Assembly: GCA_028023455.1 (NCBI GenBank)
Contig: JAQFVV010012994.1
Location: 1-64,000 of the forward strand
Direction of reading: 5' to 3'
DNA length: 64,000 nucleotides
Source of the DNA: Epiperipatus broadwayi
Taxonomy: Eukaryota > Onychophora > Udeonychophora > Euonychophora > Peripatidae
Shown here: positions 24,714 to 35,160 of the stretch, piece after piece
Layout of the letters: each line of letters opens with the position of its first letter
Position numbering within the stretch: position 1 is the first letter of the stretch
The notes under the pieces: model-generated
Told to the model about the DNA's origin: nothing
The model's input: the letters and a program-made list of their open reading frames with translations, nothing else
The model's database searches: none
Translations under genes and position numbers: made by a program

Positions 24714-25995
24714 CAATTATCGATTCTTTCTAGAAAGGAAATATTTTAATTTTTTTTTTAAATTTGATTCATTACATTTGAATTTTTGTCCTATATATTT
24801 TTTTCTGATAATAAAAATTGTTTTTTGATTATATTATTTTAGAAAGTTTATCTTTATTCTTTATTTTTATAAATATAGCATATGTACTATAAGTTGGCTA
24901 CTCCTGATTTAGTCATTTGGTATACAGATTTGCTAACATTTTTATATGTCTTCATATGCTTTTAAAATAACTACAATGATTGTTGTTAGAGCTTTCCTGT
25001 GCTTCGTAGATTTAATTGCATGATTTATCTATTTTATTTTAAAAATTTGGAATTTTAAAGGAGATTGTCATAATTATAGATCTTTTGTTTTTCTTGTTTT
25101 TTTAATACTGTGTACTTATTTGAAGAATTATTTATGTACTTCATCACATCATTCTTGTTTTAGAAATAATGCTATCTTTCTTATTGCCAGCACAACTTCT
25201 CTAATATTAAGAAGTTATGTAGCATCTTTTTATCTCATTCATAGTTATCCTTGCTAATTTGCAGTTACATTTTTAAGTCATCGTACATCTTCCATTTTAT
25301 TGACTTCTAGTTATTACCTTTCTTATAAATGCATTATTTGTAAAATTTGTAATTATATATATATATATACTGTAACCATATGGGTTTCATGACATACAAC
25401 AACATAATAGTGCATGTGCACAAACATATATAAAGTGGAAAGGAAAAGTAGAAATGAACACAATCAATTTTTTTTGTAAATATTTTCTACAAGTACACTG
25501 GAATAATAAGGGATTAAATAATTTTGAGCTTAAAATAAAATTTTATTATAAATTAAAAAAGAAAAAAGGTCTAATTAATATTTTTATTGAATCCTGATTT
25601 GAAATTAAAACAAGCATGTTTTATGTTAAAATAGATGTACTGATAATTATAAAAATTCCCATATCTATTTTAGAAATCTTTTGAGTTAACCTTATAGATT
25701 ATACATTTGATAAAATTTCAAAGTTGCTTTTAAAAGGATTAAAGTAGATTAAAAAATTGATAAAGATAGGAAAAACATTCTTGAGTTAACTCTCTTGCTG
25801 TTTGCTTTAAGTAAACTAGTTGATGGTTTTAATTCACTCTAAAACTGGCATTTTTAACATTATCGTAGCAAATTTAAGCTCATTTTAAAGCTTAAAAAGT
25901 ACCGTAAGATGCTGCCCTCCTTAGAATTATTGTACAAGTTAAAAATCAATATTTAAATTTGACACTATAACAATGGGAGAAGGGAGACTTTCCTA
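24714..25995. other. No gene seen
   Basis: AT-rich, homopolymer-rich DNA with a TA run at 25357-25371. No protein signature was found on either strand. Confidence 0.5.
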
Positions 25996-26089
25996 GATGC
26001 TGATTGGTTGGTTCTCATTTTGAACAAAAGAAGGGCATCTGTCTATAATTTTCACTGCTCCAACTTCTTTGTTTGGATTTTGAAAACAA

Positions 26090-26446
26090 AAATAAATACT
26101 AAAGACAAAAGAAATATAGAAGAAACCTCCCATGTAGTTTATAGTAGAATTGGGTGTTCGCAGACAGGTTGTGATTCAGTTTATTATGGGAAACTCGGGC
26201 CACAGTAGGCAATAGACTGGATCAGCATAAATATGTATACACAAAAGCTACAACCAAAAAAGAAGGTAGTTCAGTATTTGCTGACCATCAGCAGGAACAC
26301 AACCACAAATTTGAACCATCTAAAGCCGACATTGTATGCACAGAAAGAAACAATATCAAGAAACAGGTCAAAGAAGCATGTTTCATCACCAGTGATGCTA
26401 GAGCAATAAACAGAAAGGACACGTGCTTCATGATTTCGAAAAATGG
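26090..26446 (+). pseudogene. Penelope-like element GIY-YIG endonuclease remnant
   Basis: Plus-strand frame 26090-26205 gives SHVVYSRIGCSQTGCDSVYY followed by GKLG, matching the start of the GIY-YIG nuclease fused to Penelope-type reverse transcriptases (VVY...C...YYGK). After one frameshift near 26205 the domain continues to 26446 with NRLDQHKYVY, FADHQQEHNHKFEPSKADIV and KEACFI, i.e. the R...H of the nuclease, the 'H....H.fdw..A.i' block and the 'EA.fI......iNR' end. The reverse transcriptase is absent. The order of motifs makes this more convincing than any single match. Confidence 0.65.
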
Positions 26447-27164
26447 ATGATATAAGTAATTTGCATGCATTTGCATATAGTTAACAGTATCAAAAGGACT
26501 ATGAATATGGAGCTGCAAGGGTTCTGAAAGTGCTAAGTCTAAAACAGAAAAGATAAAAAAGCCTACTAATTAATAAACTTAAAAGTTTCACCATAACGCA
26601 ATTAATTTTAGCATATCAGTAATTAAAAATAAATGTTTTAGAGTGTTTTTTAGTATTTTTTTTTACATATTATAAATTATTTTGATAAAATATGCTGAAA
26701 ATAAATACTTTTACATGAATGTAAATTGAGAAAGAAAATCACTGACATATTCAACATTTTATAATAGGTTATGAATGTTCTTTTTAGGTTCTCGGCTATA
26801 AAATATTTTTATAATTATAAATAGAAATTTATTTTTGATAAAACTTTTGTTCACTTTCATATTCTGAAAAATTCTTAATTTGCTTTTTAGAAATGAAAAT
26901 AATATTAAAAGATGAATATATTTTTACTCTTGATTCTGTAATTGACCGATCAAAAGCTTAGAGTTTTAACTCACTTGACCAAGCAGATTTGGTAGATAAG
27001 ATAGTTAATGAATTTTTTCCATCCTACCTTAACTATAAAAAGGATTGATAAAAAGGGAGTCAGTTAGTTGATTTCCAGAGATATACAAAGCTACCATGAA
27101 GATATATAATTAAGTGCAAGGAGAGCAAGTCCAGAAGCTGCTCCATAGTTCACTATGATAAAGT

Positions 27165-27377
27165 TTGGATTCATATGGAAGAAAAAGAGTCAGTTTCCAG
27201 AATTCCCTAGCCCTAGTGTGGATGAATATGACTGGCTTGCCTGATTATATTTTTGCCGATGAGGACAATCCCGAACTGGCTCCCATCAAGAGAATCCATG
27301 ACCTGGCTGAAGAATGTTATATATATGCTGTTTTATCTATATGCAGACAACATAGATATAGGAAGCACAGCTGGTGA
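27165..27377 (+). other. Unidentified reading frame, possible decayed repeat protein
   Basis: A 70-codon frame with unusually balanced base composition for the region: GLPDYIFADEDNPELAPIKR, then IHDLAEECYIY. A one-base frame change would continue it into YADNIDIGSTAGE, and 'cagctg|gtgagt' at 27368-27376 looks like a splice donor. So it could be an exon or a decayed mobile ORF. It shares PxYIFxDED with 17971-18000. It is not part of NANS as I know that protein. Confidence 0.25.
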
Positions 27378-28079
27378 GTTATTTTAAATAATTCCATAAG
27401 AATGACATTAAAATATATATTTTAAAAAGTAATACAAGTAATTTTTTACTTGAGTCAAATATCTAAAAGAAAGAATGAATTCATAGACAATTTTATATAT
27501 TTTTTTTCGGTATTTGTAAACTATTAACTGTGCAGCCTTTGGTGGCGCTGTTTCTAGTTAAAAACAGAGTGATATAACATTACCGGGCCACTAGATTTTT
27601 TTTTTATCTAATAGATCGTATTTTGACATACGGCTGTAATTTTTTTCTTTTTCATATATTATTGTTGTTTATTTTGAACATAATTATTTTTTTTTTGTTT
27701 TTCATTTGATAAATTTAAAACTATAAGGGGGGATTTCCATTCTAAATCTACTGTTTCTTTTTTACAGACGTCTTTTTTTTTTTTGTTTTGGATTCGATAC
27801 ATTTCAAAGTATAAGGGACAGTTTTAACTTTTTTTTGGAATATCTCAAATATACACAATTTGCTTTACATATGACTTTCTTTTTTTTTTTGTTATTTAAA
27901 AATAGAATCGATACTTTCTTTTTGAATTTGTTAAAAATGCCGGGAGTTGCTGTTGATTGATTTAGCAAAAAAATTCACAGCTGTCTGACAAACCCCACCT
28001 CAGATGTCCATATTTGCTTATAAACGAAAAGAATTGTTTGGTATTTTATCTTACATTTATAAATACGGGTTTTTTTTTA

Positions 28080-28330
28080 GGCGGCGGTTTTTGATTTTTT
28101 TGTTTTTTTAATAATAACAAATAAAACAGGGTTTTGATTTTTTTGTTTTTTTTTTAATTATAACAAATAAAACGGGGTTTTGATTTTTTTGTTTTTTTAA
28201 TAATAATAAATAAAACGGGACTTTTTTTTTCTCTTAGATTTATAAATATGGGTTTTTTTTTTTTGGGTGGCGTTTTTTTTTTAATAATAACAAATAAAAC
28301 ATCAAAAACAAAAAAGTCAATCGCGGTATT
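28080..28330. repeat. Tandem repeats of about 50 bp
   Basis: Three to four units containing 'gttttgatttttttg' and 'aataacaaataaaac' in a row, inside the Merlin element. Extra copies of the unit occur at 29135-29180. Confidence 0.7.
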
Positions 28331-28364
28331 GTTTTTTTAACAAAAAAAGTATGTATATTAATCG

Positions 28365-29620
28365 GTTTTGTTACATTCGGTGGATTTATTTATTTATCTT
28401 TTTTAAGAGTCATACAAGTTTGTTAAAGATTTTTTGTTTTCATAACAAATAAAACGTCAGTACTTTTTTTTCTTTTTTAACAACAAAAATTAGGTCGGGT
28501 TCATTTTTAAAATATACTTTACGTGCTGTTTATTGATTTAGAACAACAACAACAACAAAAAACATATTTTTGCTTCTAAATGAGACGAATAGATATGTCA
28601 AAAGAAGTATTTTTTTACACAAAAAAACAACAATCAATCAAAAGATGACCAACAAACTCCGCCGCCCCTTTTTAACACTGCCACTCTGGGTGTTAATTAC
28701 ATGATTTACAGATCCAAATAATCGCAAACAAAACAAATTCTTTTCAGAAAATAAATTTATTAACCATCTATGACTAAACTAAATCAACTGTAACGAATGT
28801 TCCAACATTTTAAAAAGTCATACAACTTGTTACTGAGGGTGTATCGTCATTTTCTTCAAAATGGCTTGGAAAATGTCCTCGTCTTTGTGAAGACGCCTCC
28901 AAATGAACTCAGCTAAATAATTTTGGAGGTATTGGTGTGCTGTGCCATGGTGTTTCCTATTTTGCCACTTAAGTAGACCCCAAAACCTCTCGATGGTCTG
29001 AGTGTGAGCTCATGTTGTGGGGTCCACAAAATTGTAACGATGGTTAACAGTGACATGTGTAAAGCCTGCCACCTTAAGATCAGTAGTCCTATAACCCTTC
29101 CAACAGTCTGAGTAGATGGTAGATCCGGTCTTGATAACAAATAAAACAGGGTTTTGATTTTTTAATAATAAATAAAACATGTCAACAGGTTTTGTTACAT
29201 TCTGTGGATTTATTTATTTATATTTTTTTAAGAATCGTACAACTTTGTTAAAGATTTTTTTTTTTTTCATAACAAAAATAAAACTCGGTATTTTTATTTT
29301 TTTTTAACAACAAAAATTAGCTCGGTTTCATTTTTAAAATCTACTTAACGTGCTGTTTATTGATTTAAAACAACAACAACAAAAAACCTCTTTTTGCTTC
29401 TAAACGGAACGAATAGGTATGTCAAAAGAAGAAGTATTTTTTTTAAAAAAAAAAATCAATCAATCAAGAGATGTCCAACAAACTATGCCACCCCTTTTTA
29501 ACATTGTCATTCTGGGTGTTAATTACATGATTTACAGATAAAAATAATAGCAAACACAAATTTTTTCCAGAAAATAAATTTATTAACCACATATAACTGA
29601 ACGAAATCAACTGTAATGAA
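28365..29620. repeat. 430 bp direct repeat flanking the transposase 3' part
   Basis: 28365-28805 and 29188-29620 share 'ttacattc.gtggatttattta', 'aacaacaaaaattag.tcgg', 'cgtgctgtttattgattta', 'gggtgttaattacatgattt' and 'ccagaaaataaatttatt'. The right copy includes part of the N-terminal coding frame of the transposase; the left copy has the same segment out of context. A duplication therefore rearranged this Merlin copy after it was built. Confidence 0.8.
28835..29131 (-). pseudogene. Merlin (ISXO2-like) transposase, C-terminal part
   Basis: The minus strand reads TGSTIYSDCWKGYR, then FTHVTVNHRYNFVDPTT, a TGA stop, then AHTQTIERFWGLLK, and ends in a normal stop at 28835. These are the second catalytic aspartate (YSD), the 'VNHs.nFVdP.TGaHTQ.iE' block and the catalytic glutamate of the DDE ISXO2-like domain found in Merlin transposons and IS1016-type bacterial relatives. 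The in-frame TGA replaces the conserved glycine codon before AHTQ. The first catalytic aspartate would lie in the missing middle part. Confidence 0.85.
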
Positions 29621-29707
29621 TGGCAGGATGTTTTGGGCTTGCAAAAATGCAACTGCCTCACTTTCTCTGTTTGGGACGTCCCACAAATGTAATAACGTGG
29701 TAGACAT
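29519..29707 (-). pseudogene. Merlin transposase, N-terminal part
   Basis: The minus-strand frame from 29707 starts MSTTLLHLWDVPNRESEAVA and continues FLQAQNILPF. It fits the start of Merlin transposases ('..LL.L......E.ai.FL...gilp'), which in the family leads to a zinc-ribbon-like cysteine motif. Here the frame runs into the 430 bp repeat and loses the match. Order and strand agree with the C-terminal piece at 28835-29131. Confidence 0.6.
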
Positions 29708-30253
29708 TTTGTTATTCTTTTTCAACTCTCGTCCGAGTCACGACAGAAACAGTATTTTTCCGCAAACAACTCCAATCGTCTGCCAGAGAGCTTGAGAAAT
29801 TTTATTTTGTCTTTTTGACCCCAAAAAAACCCAAAATTTTGACAAATATCAGTAATACGCTGAAAATTACTAGTACGCAAAAATCTTTCAGTTGAGAAAT
29901 ACAGAAAATCATAAACATCAACAAATAAACACTTGAAAAAGATGACAATGCTCACACTCTCATCTTAAATTCTAGCAACAATACAAATTTTGTCAATATG
30001 CATAGGATTTCAACCCACAATGAAACCAATGGCAAACTATACAATCATAGTATTGTTAGTAGACATAGTTTTATTGATACACAGAAGAATTGGCCATGTA
30101 TTATAACCACTACATACGATCTACTCATATATTAATGATCACTCGTATATTAGCTGTAGGTTCGGCCGCGAAAGCGGTATAATTCTGTGTTTTTACACAG
30201 AAACAGCGCCAACACAGGCTGTACAGTGAATAGTTTACAAATACCATTTTTTC

Positions 30254-33200
30254 TTTAGAGAAATTGTTTTAAGTAATTCCTTAAAATGTCATTTTTAAAG
30301 GTGAGAGATATAGCAAGAATGATATTATTTTAAATCGTTTATTTAAAAAGAGAGAGCTTTAAAATCTATTTTTAAAACAGTAAAGCAGAAGAATTAATTC
30401 ATGGATGATTGAGAATTTTTTTTAACTGTTTAGGACGGCCATATTGAATTTTTAAAAAAAACTGGCCTGAGATACAATTTTCACAATAACTTCAGTTTTA
30501 ATTATGTTAGAGCAAAAGAAATTACATTAATACAAAGTAGAAAAACTAAGGAAAACAATAAGTCTAACACAAATAATGATAACCATTTAAAAAATAAGGA
30601 AAAAAAGAAATTCCAACATCCAAAATAATTATTACTTTATTGTTTGTTCATAATTTTTAATTCATCATGAACTAACTTTAAATTACATCTTCAGTTATAA
30701 TTTCTTTGTATTCCTCACAAAATTATCTTTCAAACCATATATAATATCTTACCTGAGATAATCCATAGCTTCAGAATCTCCAAAATAAGTCGCATATGAA
30801 TTCTTCATTTTTATCTTGTACCCCAAAAGTTCCAAATGTCAAAGGTGTCTATAAGAAAAAGATTCATCCTAATAAAAGATACAAAACAAATCATTTCCAG
30901 AAGATAGATATGCATTTGTCATCATAGCAATTGGCTTCTTCTCTATCTAAAACTAGAAATTGTAGGCTACTGTCTGTATCACTGATAAAATGAGTTTCAT
31001 TTCTTCATTTTATATTTTTTTATGTACATCAGTGATGTTTATATTCTTTATGCATACCAGTGATGTTTATATTCTTTATGTACACCAGTGATGCTATCTT
31101 GTTATATTTATTGTATTACATAGATATAATTTATTTGCATATAGTCCATTTGTTAGCTATAGACTTGAAAATAATATGATAAAACATATAGCAAAACAAG
31201 AATCAGAATTTGATTATTTGCCTGCATATGCAATCTTTCTATACATTTTATTATTAGTTTTGTAACTCATTACTTGTAAACACAAACACATCATATAAAC
31301 ATAATAATAAATAATAAATTATTAAACTTTTTGAGAATCATTATTTTTATAAAATAAATGGATTAAAACTTTACAAAATTACGGTAGATACAAATTCTAT
31401 ATGAGCATAAATAAATATAATTTATATCAACACACACTAACTACAAACTAAAATTAATAAAAATTATCATTTTTTCAAAAAATTAAAAAAAAATTAAAAT
31501 ATTATTAAGAAAATTAAAATTTTATACTTGTGTCTGATATTGTGCTTTACATTTAGACTCCATTGTAGTCCTTGTTTGTGAATAACATTACTTTTACTCT
31601 GATAAATGTCCATTTGAAGGCGGGTACATATTTTCTGTCTTTATCGCTTTGTGAAAATTATAAAATTGATCAAAAAACAAAAAAATTAAATGCGCTGCTT
31701 GATTAAAAATACTGTAAAAAATCCAAATTTTATCGGATTTTTTGTGTGATAGACATCTTCAGAAAGCTACATCAGAGATCTATCAAATTCCCATATTTTG
31801 TTTGATGTCATGCTTATAGTTTTTACGTGAGTAAAGAAAGAAAACAACATGTCGACTGATCAAATAAGATGCGCGGATTACCCGCTGAATGGGGCAAAGC
31901 TGTTTTAAAGAAAGAGTAGATTCCAAAAAAGAAACTTGGTAGAGTATTTTAAAGATGTTTATAATTAATCAGTCAACAATAACCTGTCAAAGACTGTTTT
32001 TATTTTTTGTTGGAAAATGAAAGACTTTTATTAACTATAAAAGAGAAACTAATTAATAATTTTAACTCATATCATCTATATTTTTATAAATACACACATA
32101 TGTGTGAATTTTATGTACATTTTCTAAATGGAATTAATTATGAAAGAAGATATTTTTAATAATTTATCATTTTTGACAAATTGAAATAAATGACATAAAC
32201 ATTGTGCTCATACACTTCCATTATGTATATAAGAAAGTGAATTTCATTTGATTTATGAATTCAAATATGTTAATCAATTATTATACCATACGTCTGTGTG
32301 ATGATATATGTGTTTTGCATAAACCTAGTATAAGATATCTATATCATTAAAATGTGATAACTTTTTTTTTTTTACTATTGTATGGCAAGTCAAATATGTT
32401 AATAAATTATTATACTGCATATGTGTGATGATATATCTGTGTTTTATGTAAACATATGAGATATTGTAAATCGCAAATTGATACCTTATTTTTTGTATAC
32501 TAATCAAAATCAGAAAGCTTAATTTATATCTATAGCCGTATTCTGCAAACCTTAATGTTATTTTATTTATTGTTATTAATAAACATATTCTATTGTTAAA
32601 ATTATTACAGTGAATTTAATCTAAATATTTTTAGAATATTATTTATTGCATCATCTCTTGTTCACAATAACAATTATAGAGCTTGCGTTCTCTGAGTTAG
32701 ATTCGATCATTATGGTCTATTATATGAAAGGGGAATATATTAGTGTATGGGCGCATCCAGTTGATGATGATCATCATTCCTGGATTGATGCAAAGAGAAT
32801 ATTCCTTAAAGTCCATGCATTACATTTTATTTTAGTTTAGATTCTATTAGACATTAAGTTTATAGTGGCCAGTGCATCAATGGTACTAAATGGCTGGAGA
32901 ATTGGTGATAAGCAATTTTTAATATCACAACATTATTGTTTTTATTGTTATATATTCTGATGGAATAGCACTTAAGTTGGTGCATCCAAATTAATAGTTA
33001 AATAATTGTCCCAAGCTAGCAGTGGCTAAACAGTTAGCCTGGTCTGCAGTAGATCCATTCCAAATCTAGTCACCAGATTGACTGTTGATTTTTCATGATG
33101 ATTATATTTATTTTAATGCTGATGAACATATAGTTAATTATGCTCATACTTATGATAGTTAACTGGGCTGATTTCTCAGAGTGATCTCAAGATCTCTCAT

Positions 33201-33395
33201 GCTCATTATTGTATATTTTATAATAAATAAGTTATATTTAAATTTTATTATTTGAAATATTTTGTTTACTTGGTGATTAATGCTATCACCCCTTTGATTT
33301 CATCCCATTACAATACATATTACTTCATTTAAGTTGAAATTTCTTATTTGAATTGGTTATTGACAGAGCAATTTTTAATAGTGCAGGGTTATTGT
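30254..33395. other. No gene seen
   Basis: AT-rich DNA. Short local repeats are present ('catcagtgatgtttatattcttta' type units at 31027-31095; two copies of a block with 'tgtgatgatatat.tgtgtttt' at 32290-32470). A 64-codon frame at 32646-32840 shows no recognised family. I searched by eye for further NANS exons here and saw none. Confidence 0.45.
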
Positions 33396-33399
33396 TTTT

Positions 33400-34060
33400 T
33401 TTTATTGAACTCAAGCCTACTAATGTTTAAATTCATTGGAGTATTTCTGAAATTTAGAATGATGTTATCTTTCATAATAACTTATGTTTCTCTAATTTTG
33501 CTTTAATATCTATCTTACTTCTCATTAATCAGTGATCATTTTCTGTGGAGAATTAATTAGGTTTATTATAGTTTTGAAATACATATTTTCTGTTAATCAG
33601 TATATAATTTAGTTTTCTCTTTATTTGAGTGCTTTTATATTCTTTTTTTTTTTTTAAATAAATCTATAATATAGTTTTTCTTTGTGGAACTTTGTGTCTT
33701 CTCTCATTTTCATTTCCATAACCAAATTTACTTATAATACTTTTATATTTCAGCCAATTCTAGCATTAAAATTTCCCATGGCAATTTAAAAATATTATTT
33801 TGTAAATATATTTATATTAAAATTCTCTCCATTCCAATGAGAACTTGTGGTGTAAATTGAATTATCTGATCAAGTTGTGTAACTAAACTTGCCATTCTCA
33901 TATTACCAAGCTCCACAATAGAGTTCTAGATTTTACTTATAATAAATCCCATTCCACTTGTGAGTCCAATATTTGTGCCTTTATGGTAAAATACATATTT
34001 ATTTTTCAAATCATTTGTCTTTTCACAATTTTCTTCTAATTTTACAAAATTAAGCTATAT
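33400..34060 (-). pseudogene. LINE apurinic endonuclease domain remnant
   Basis: On the minus strand, in shifting frames, I read YVFYHKGTNIG and GMGFIISK (about 34000-33920; the family's 'G.GF.i.k'). Then MGNFNARIG (33785-33755; 'GDFNAriG', with D changed to N) and KFGYGNENERRHKVP (the 'G.yG.G.rNERG' block), then KLNYILINRKY and DHxLM near 33620-33550 ('qIDYIlin.r...DHhLv'). This is the order of the APE endonuclease of RTE/L2-type LINEs. It is heavily decayed and lies just upstream of the NANS exon, probably in the previous intron. Confidence 0.55.
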
Positions 34061-34893
34061 AGTTTTTCCAATTTTATGCAATGTTTCTTGGCAGGTTAGA
34101 TATGCCACCAGAATATTATTAACACTATTTGCCTTAGATGATGTGCTGTTGTAATTGATAATTGTATAGTTTTCAGGAAATGAGGAACATAATTGCAAAT
34201 ATAATATGTATGGTTTAGAGTATTTATAGAATGACAGATTTGAGAGCTAACGATTCACAGATTGAAGCTTAACTCTGAGAAACTAGCTATTTGTATATTA
34301 TTATTATAAATACAACATTCAAACTCAAACAAATATGTGAATCCTGCTTTAAAAAAACAAAAAAAACAAAAACAATTTTGAATTAATAATTGCCAAGCAT
34401 CTGAAAAGATTATGGGTTTTTTTCTTCATCTTAAACTCAGTGATTAAAACTAGTAAACTTACCACTCTGGCTGATATTCATTTAGAATGTGAATTACACC
34501 TATAATAACTACAGTAATGGTAAGAATGTATGGAATGGACATTAGGAATTTGCCCTACTTAATTCCTTTAATACCTCAAAGAGATATCAAAGAGTTTCCT
34601 TTTACTCAGTTGTTATATATATATATTAACAAATCATTTGTCTTTATTAAAACTAGGATTAATGGAATTGTCATAAATAAGATTTAATATAGTTTTTATG
34701 AACAACAGTTTTTATTTCAGAGTAGGAAAAAGAATGTAAAAAGGTTTAGATTAAACATACATTGGTATAAATATTTTTTTTAAAAAAATAAAAAATTGTG
34801 CTTTTAGTAAAATATACAATAATTAAAATCAATTTGATTGAGATCTTGTTATTGTAATTTTGAAATTTAAATATGCTTTCTTTTTGTTCATAG

Positions 34894-35160
34894 GAATTTC
34901 AAAAGGAATTTCCAGATATCCCAATTGGTTACTCAGGTCATGAGACTGGTCTTTCAATTAGTACAGCAGCTGTAGCTATTGGAGCTAAAGTATTAGAGCG
35001 CCATATAACCTTTGATAAAAGTATGAAAGGGAGTGATCATTTGGCTTCACTTGAGCCTTATGAACTCAGAGAACTTGTGGTACAAATAAGGGTGGTAGAA
35101 AAAGCTCTTGGAACCAGTAGCAAAGAGATGAGACAATGTGAGCTGCCTACATATAACAAG
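34894..35160 (+). CDS. NANS: N-acetylneuraminate (sialic acid) synthase, penultimate coding exon
   Basis: Exon of 267 bases (89 codons) in phase 0 at both ends, bounded by acceptor ttcatag (34887-34893) and donor gtacag (35161). The encoded EFQKEFPDIPIGYSGHETG... and AKVLERHITFDKSMKGSDH match the C-terminal half of the NeuB-type TIM barrel of animal sialic acid synthase. The two histidines in GYSGHETG and ERHITFD correspond to the Mn2+ ligands of NeuB-family enzymes. The exon ends just before the SAF domain. The enzyme condenses phosphoenolpyruvate with N-acetylmannosamine-6-phosphate to give Neu5Ac-9-phosphate in the cytosol. The codon reading has no stop or frameshift, so the gene looks functional. 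Roughly the first 190 residues (N-terminal barrel) come from exons I could not find. Confidence 0.95.

Larger units (their letters stand above)
27509..30245 (-). mobile_element. Merlin DNA transposon, rearranged
   Basis: Terminal inverted repeats 27509-27555 and 30199-30245 match at 43 of 47 positions and begin GGTATTTGTAAAC. Flanks tttttttc (27501-27508) and attttttc (30246-30253) give an 8-base duplication with one mismatch, as expected for Merlin. Inside are two separated pieces of an ISXO2-like transposase on the minus strand, a 430 bp direct repeat, and short tandem repeats with 'gttttgatttttttg' at 28080-28200. The central part of the transposase is missing, so the copy cannot move by itself. 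Confidence 0.82.

Noticed and set aside
10943-34890. Additional NANS exons
   Set aside because: I looked for the conserved motifs of the N-terminal barrel and found none. A splice-aware alignment is needed before claiming any.
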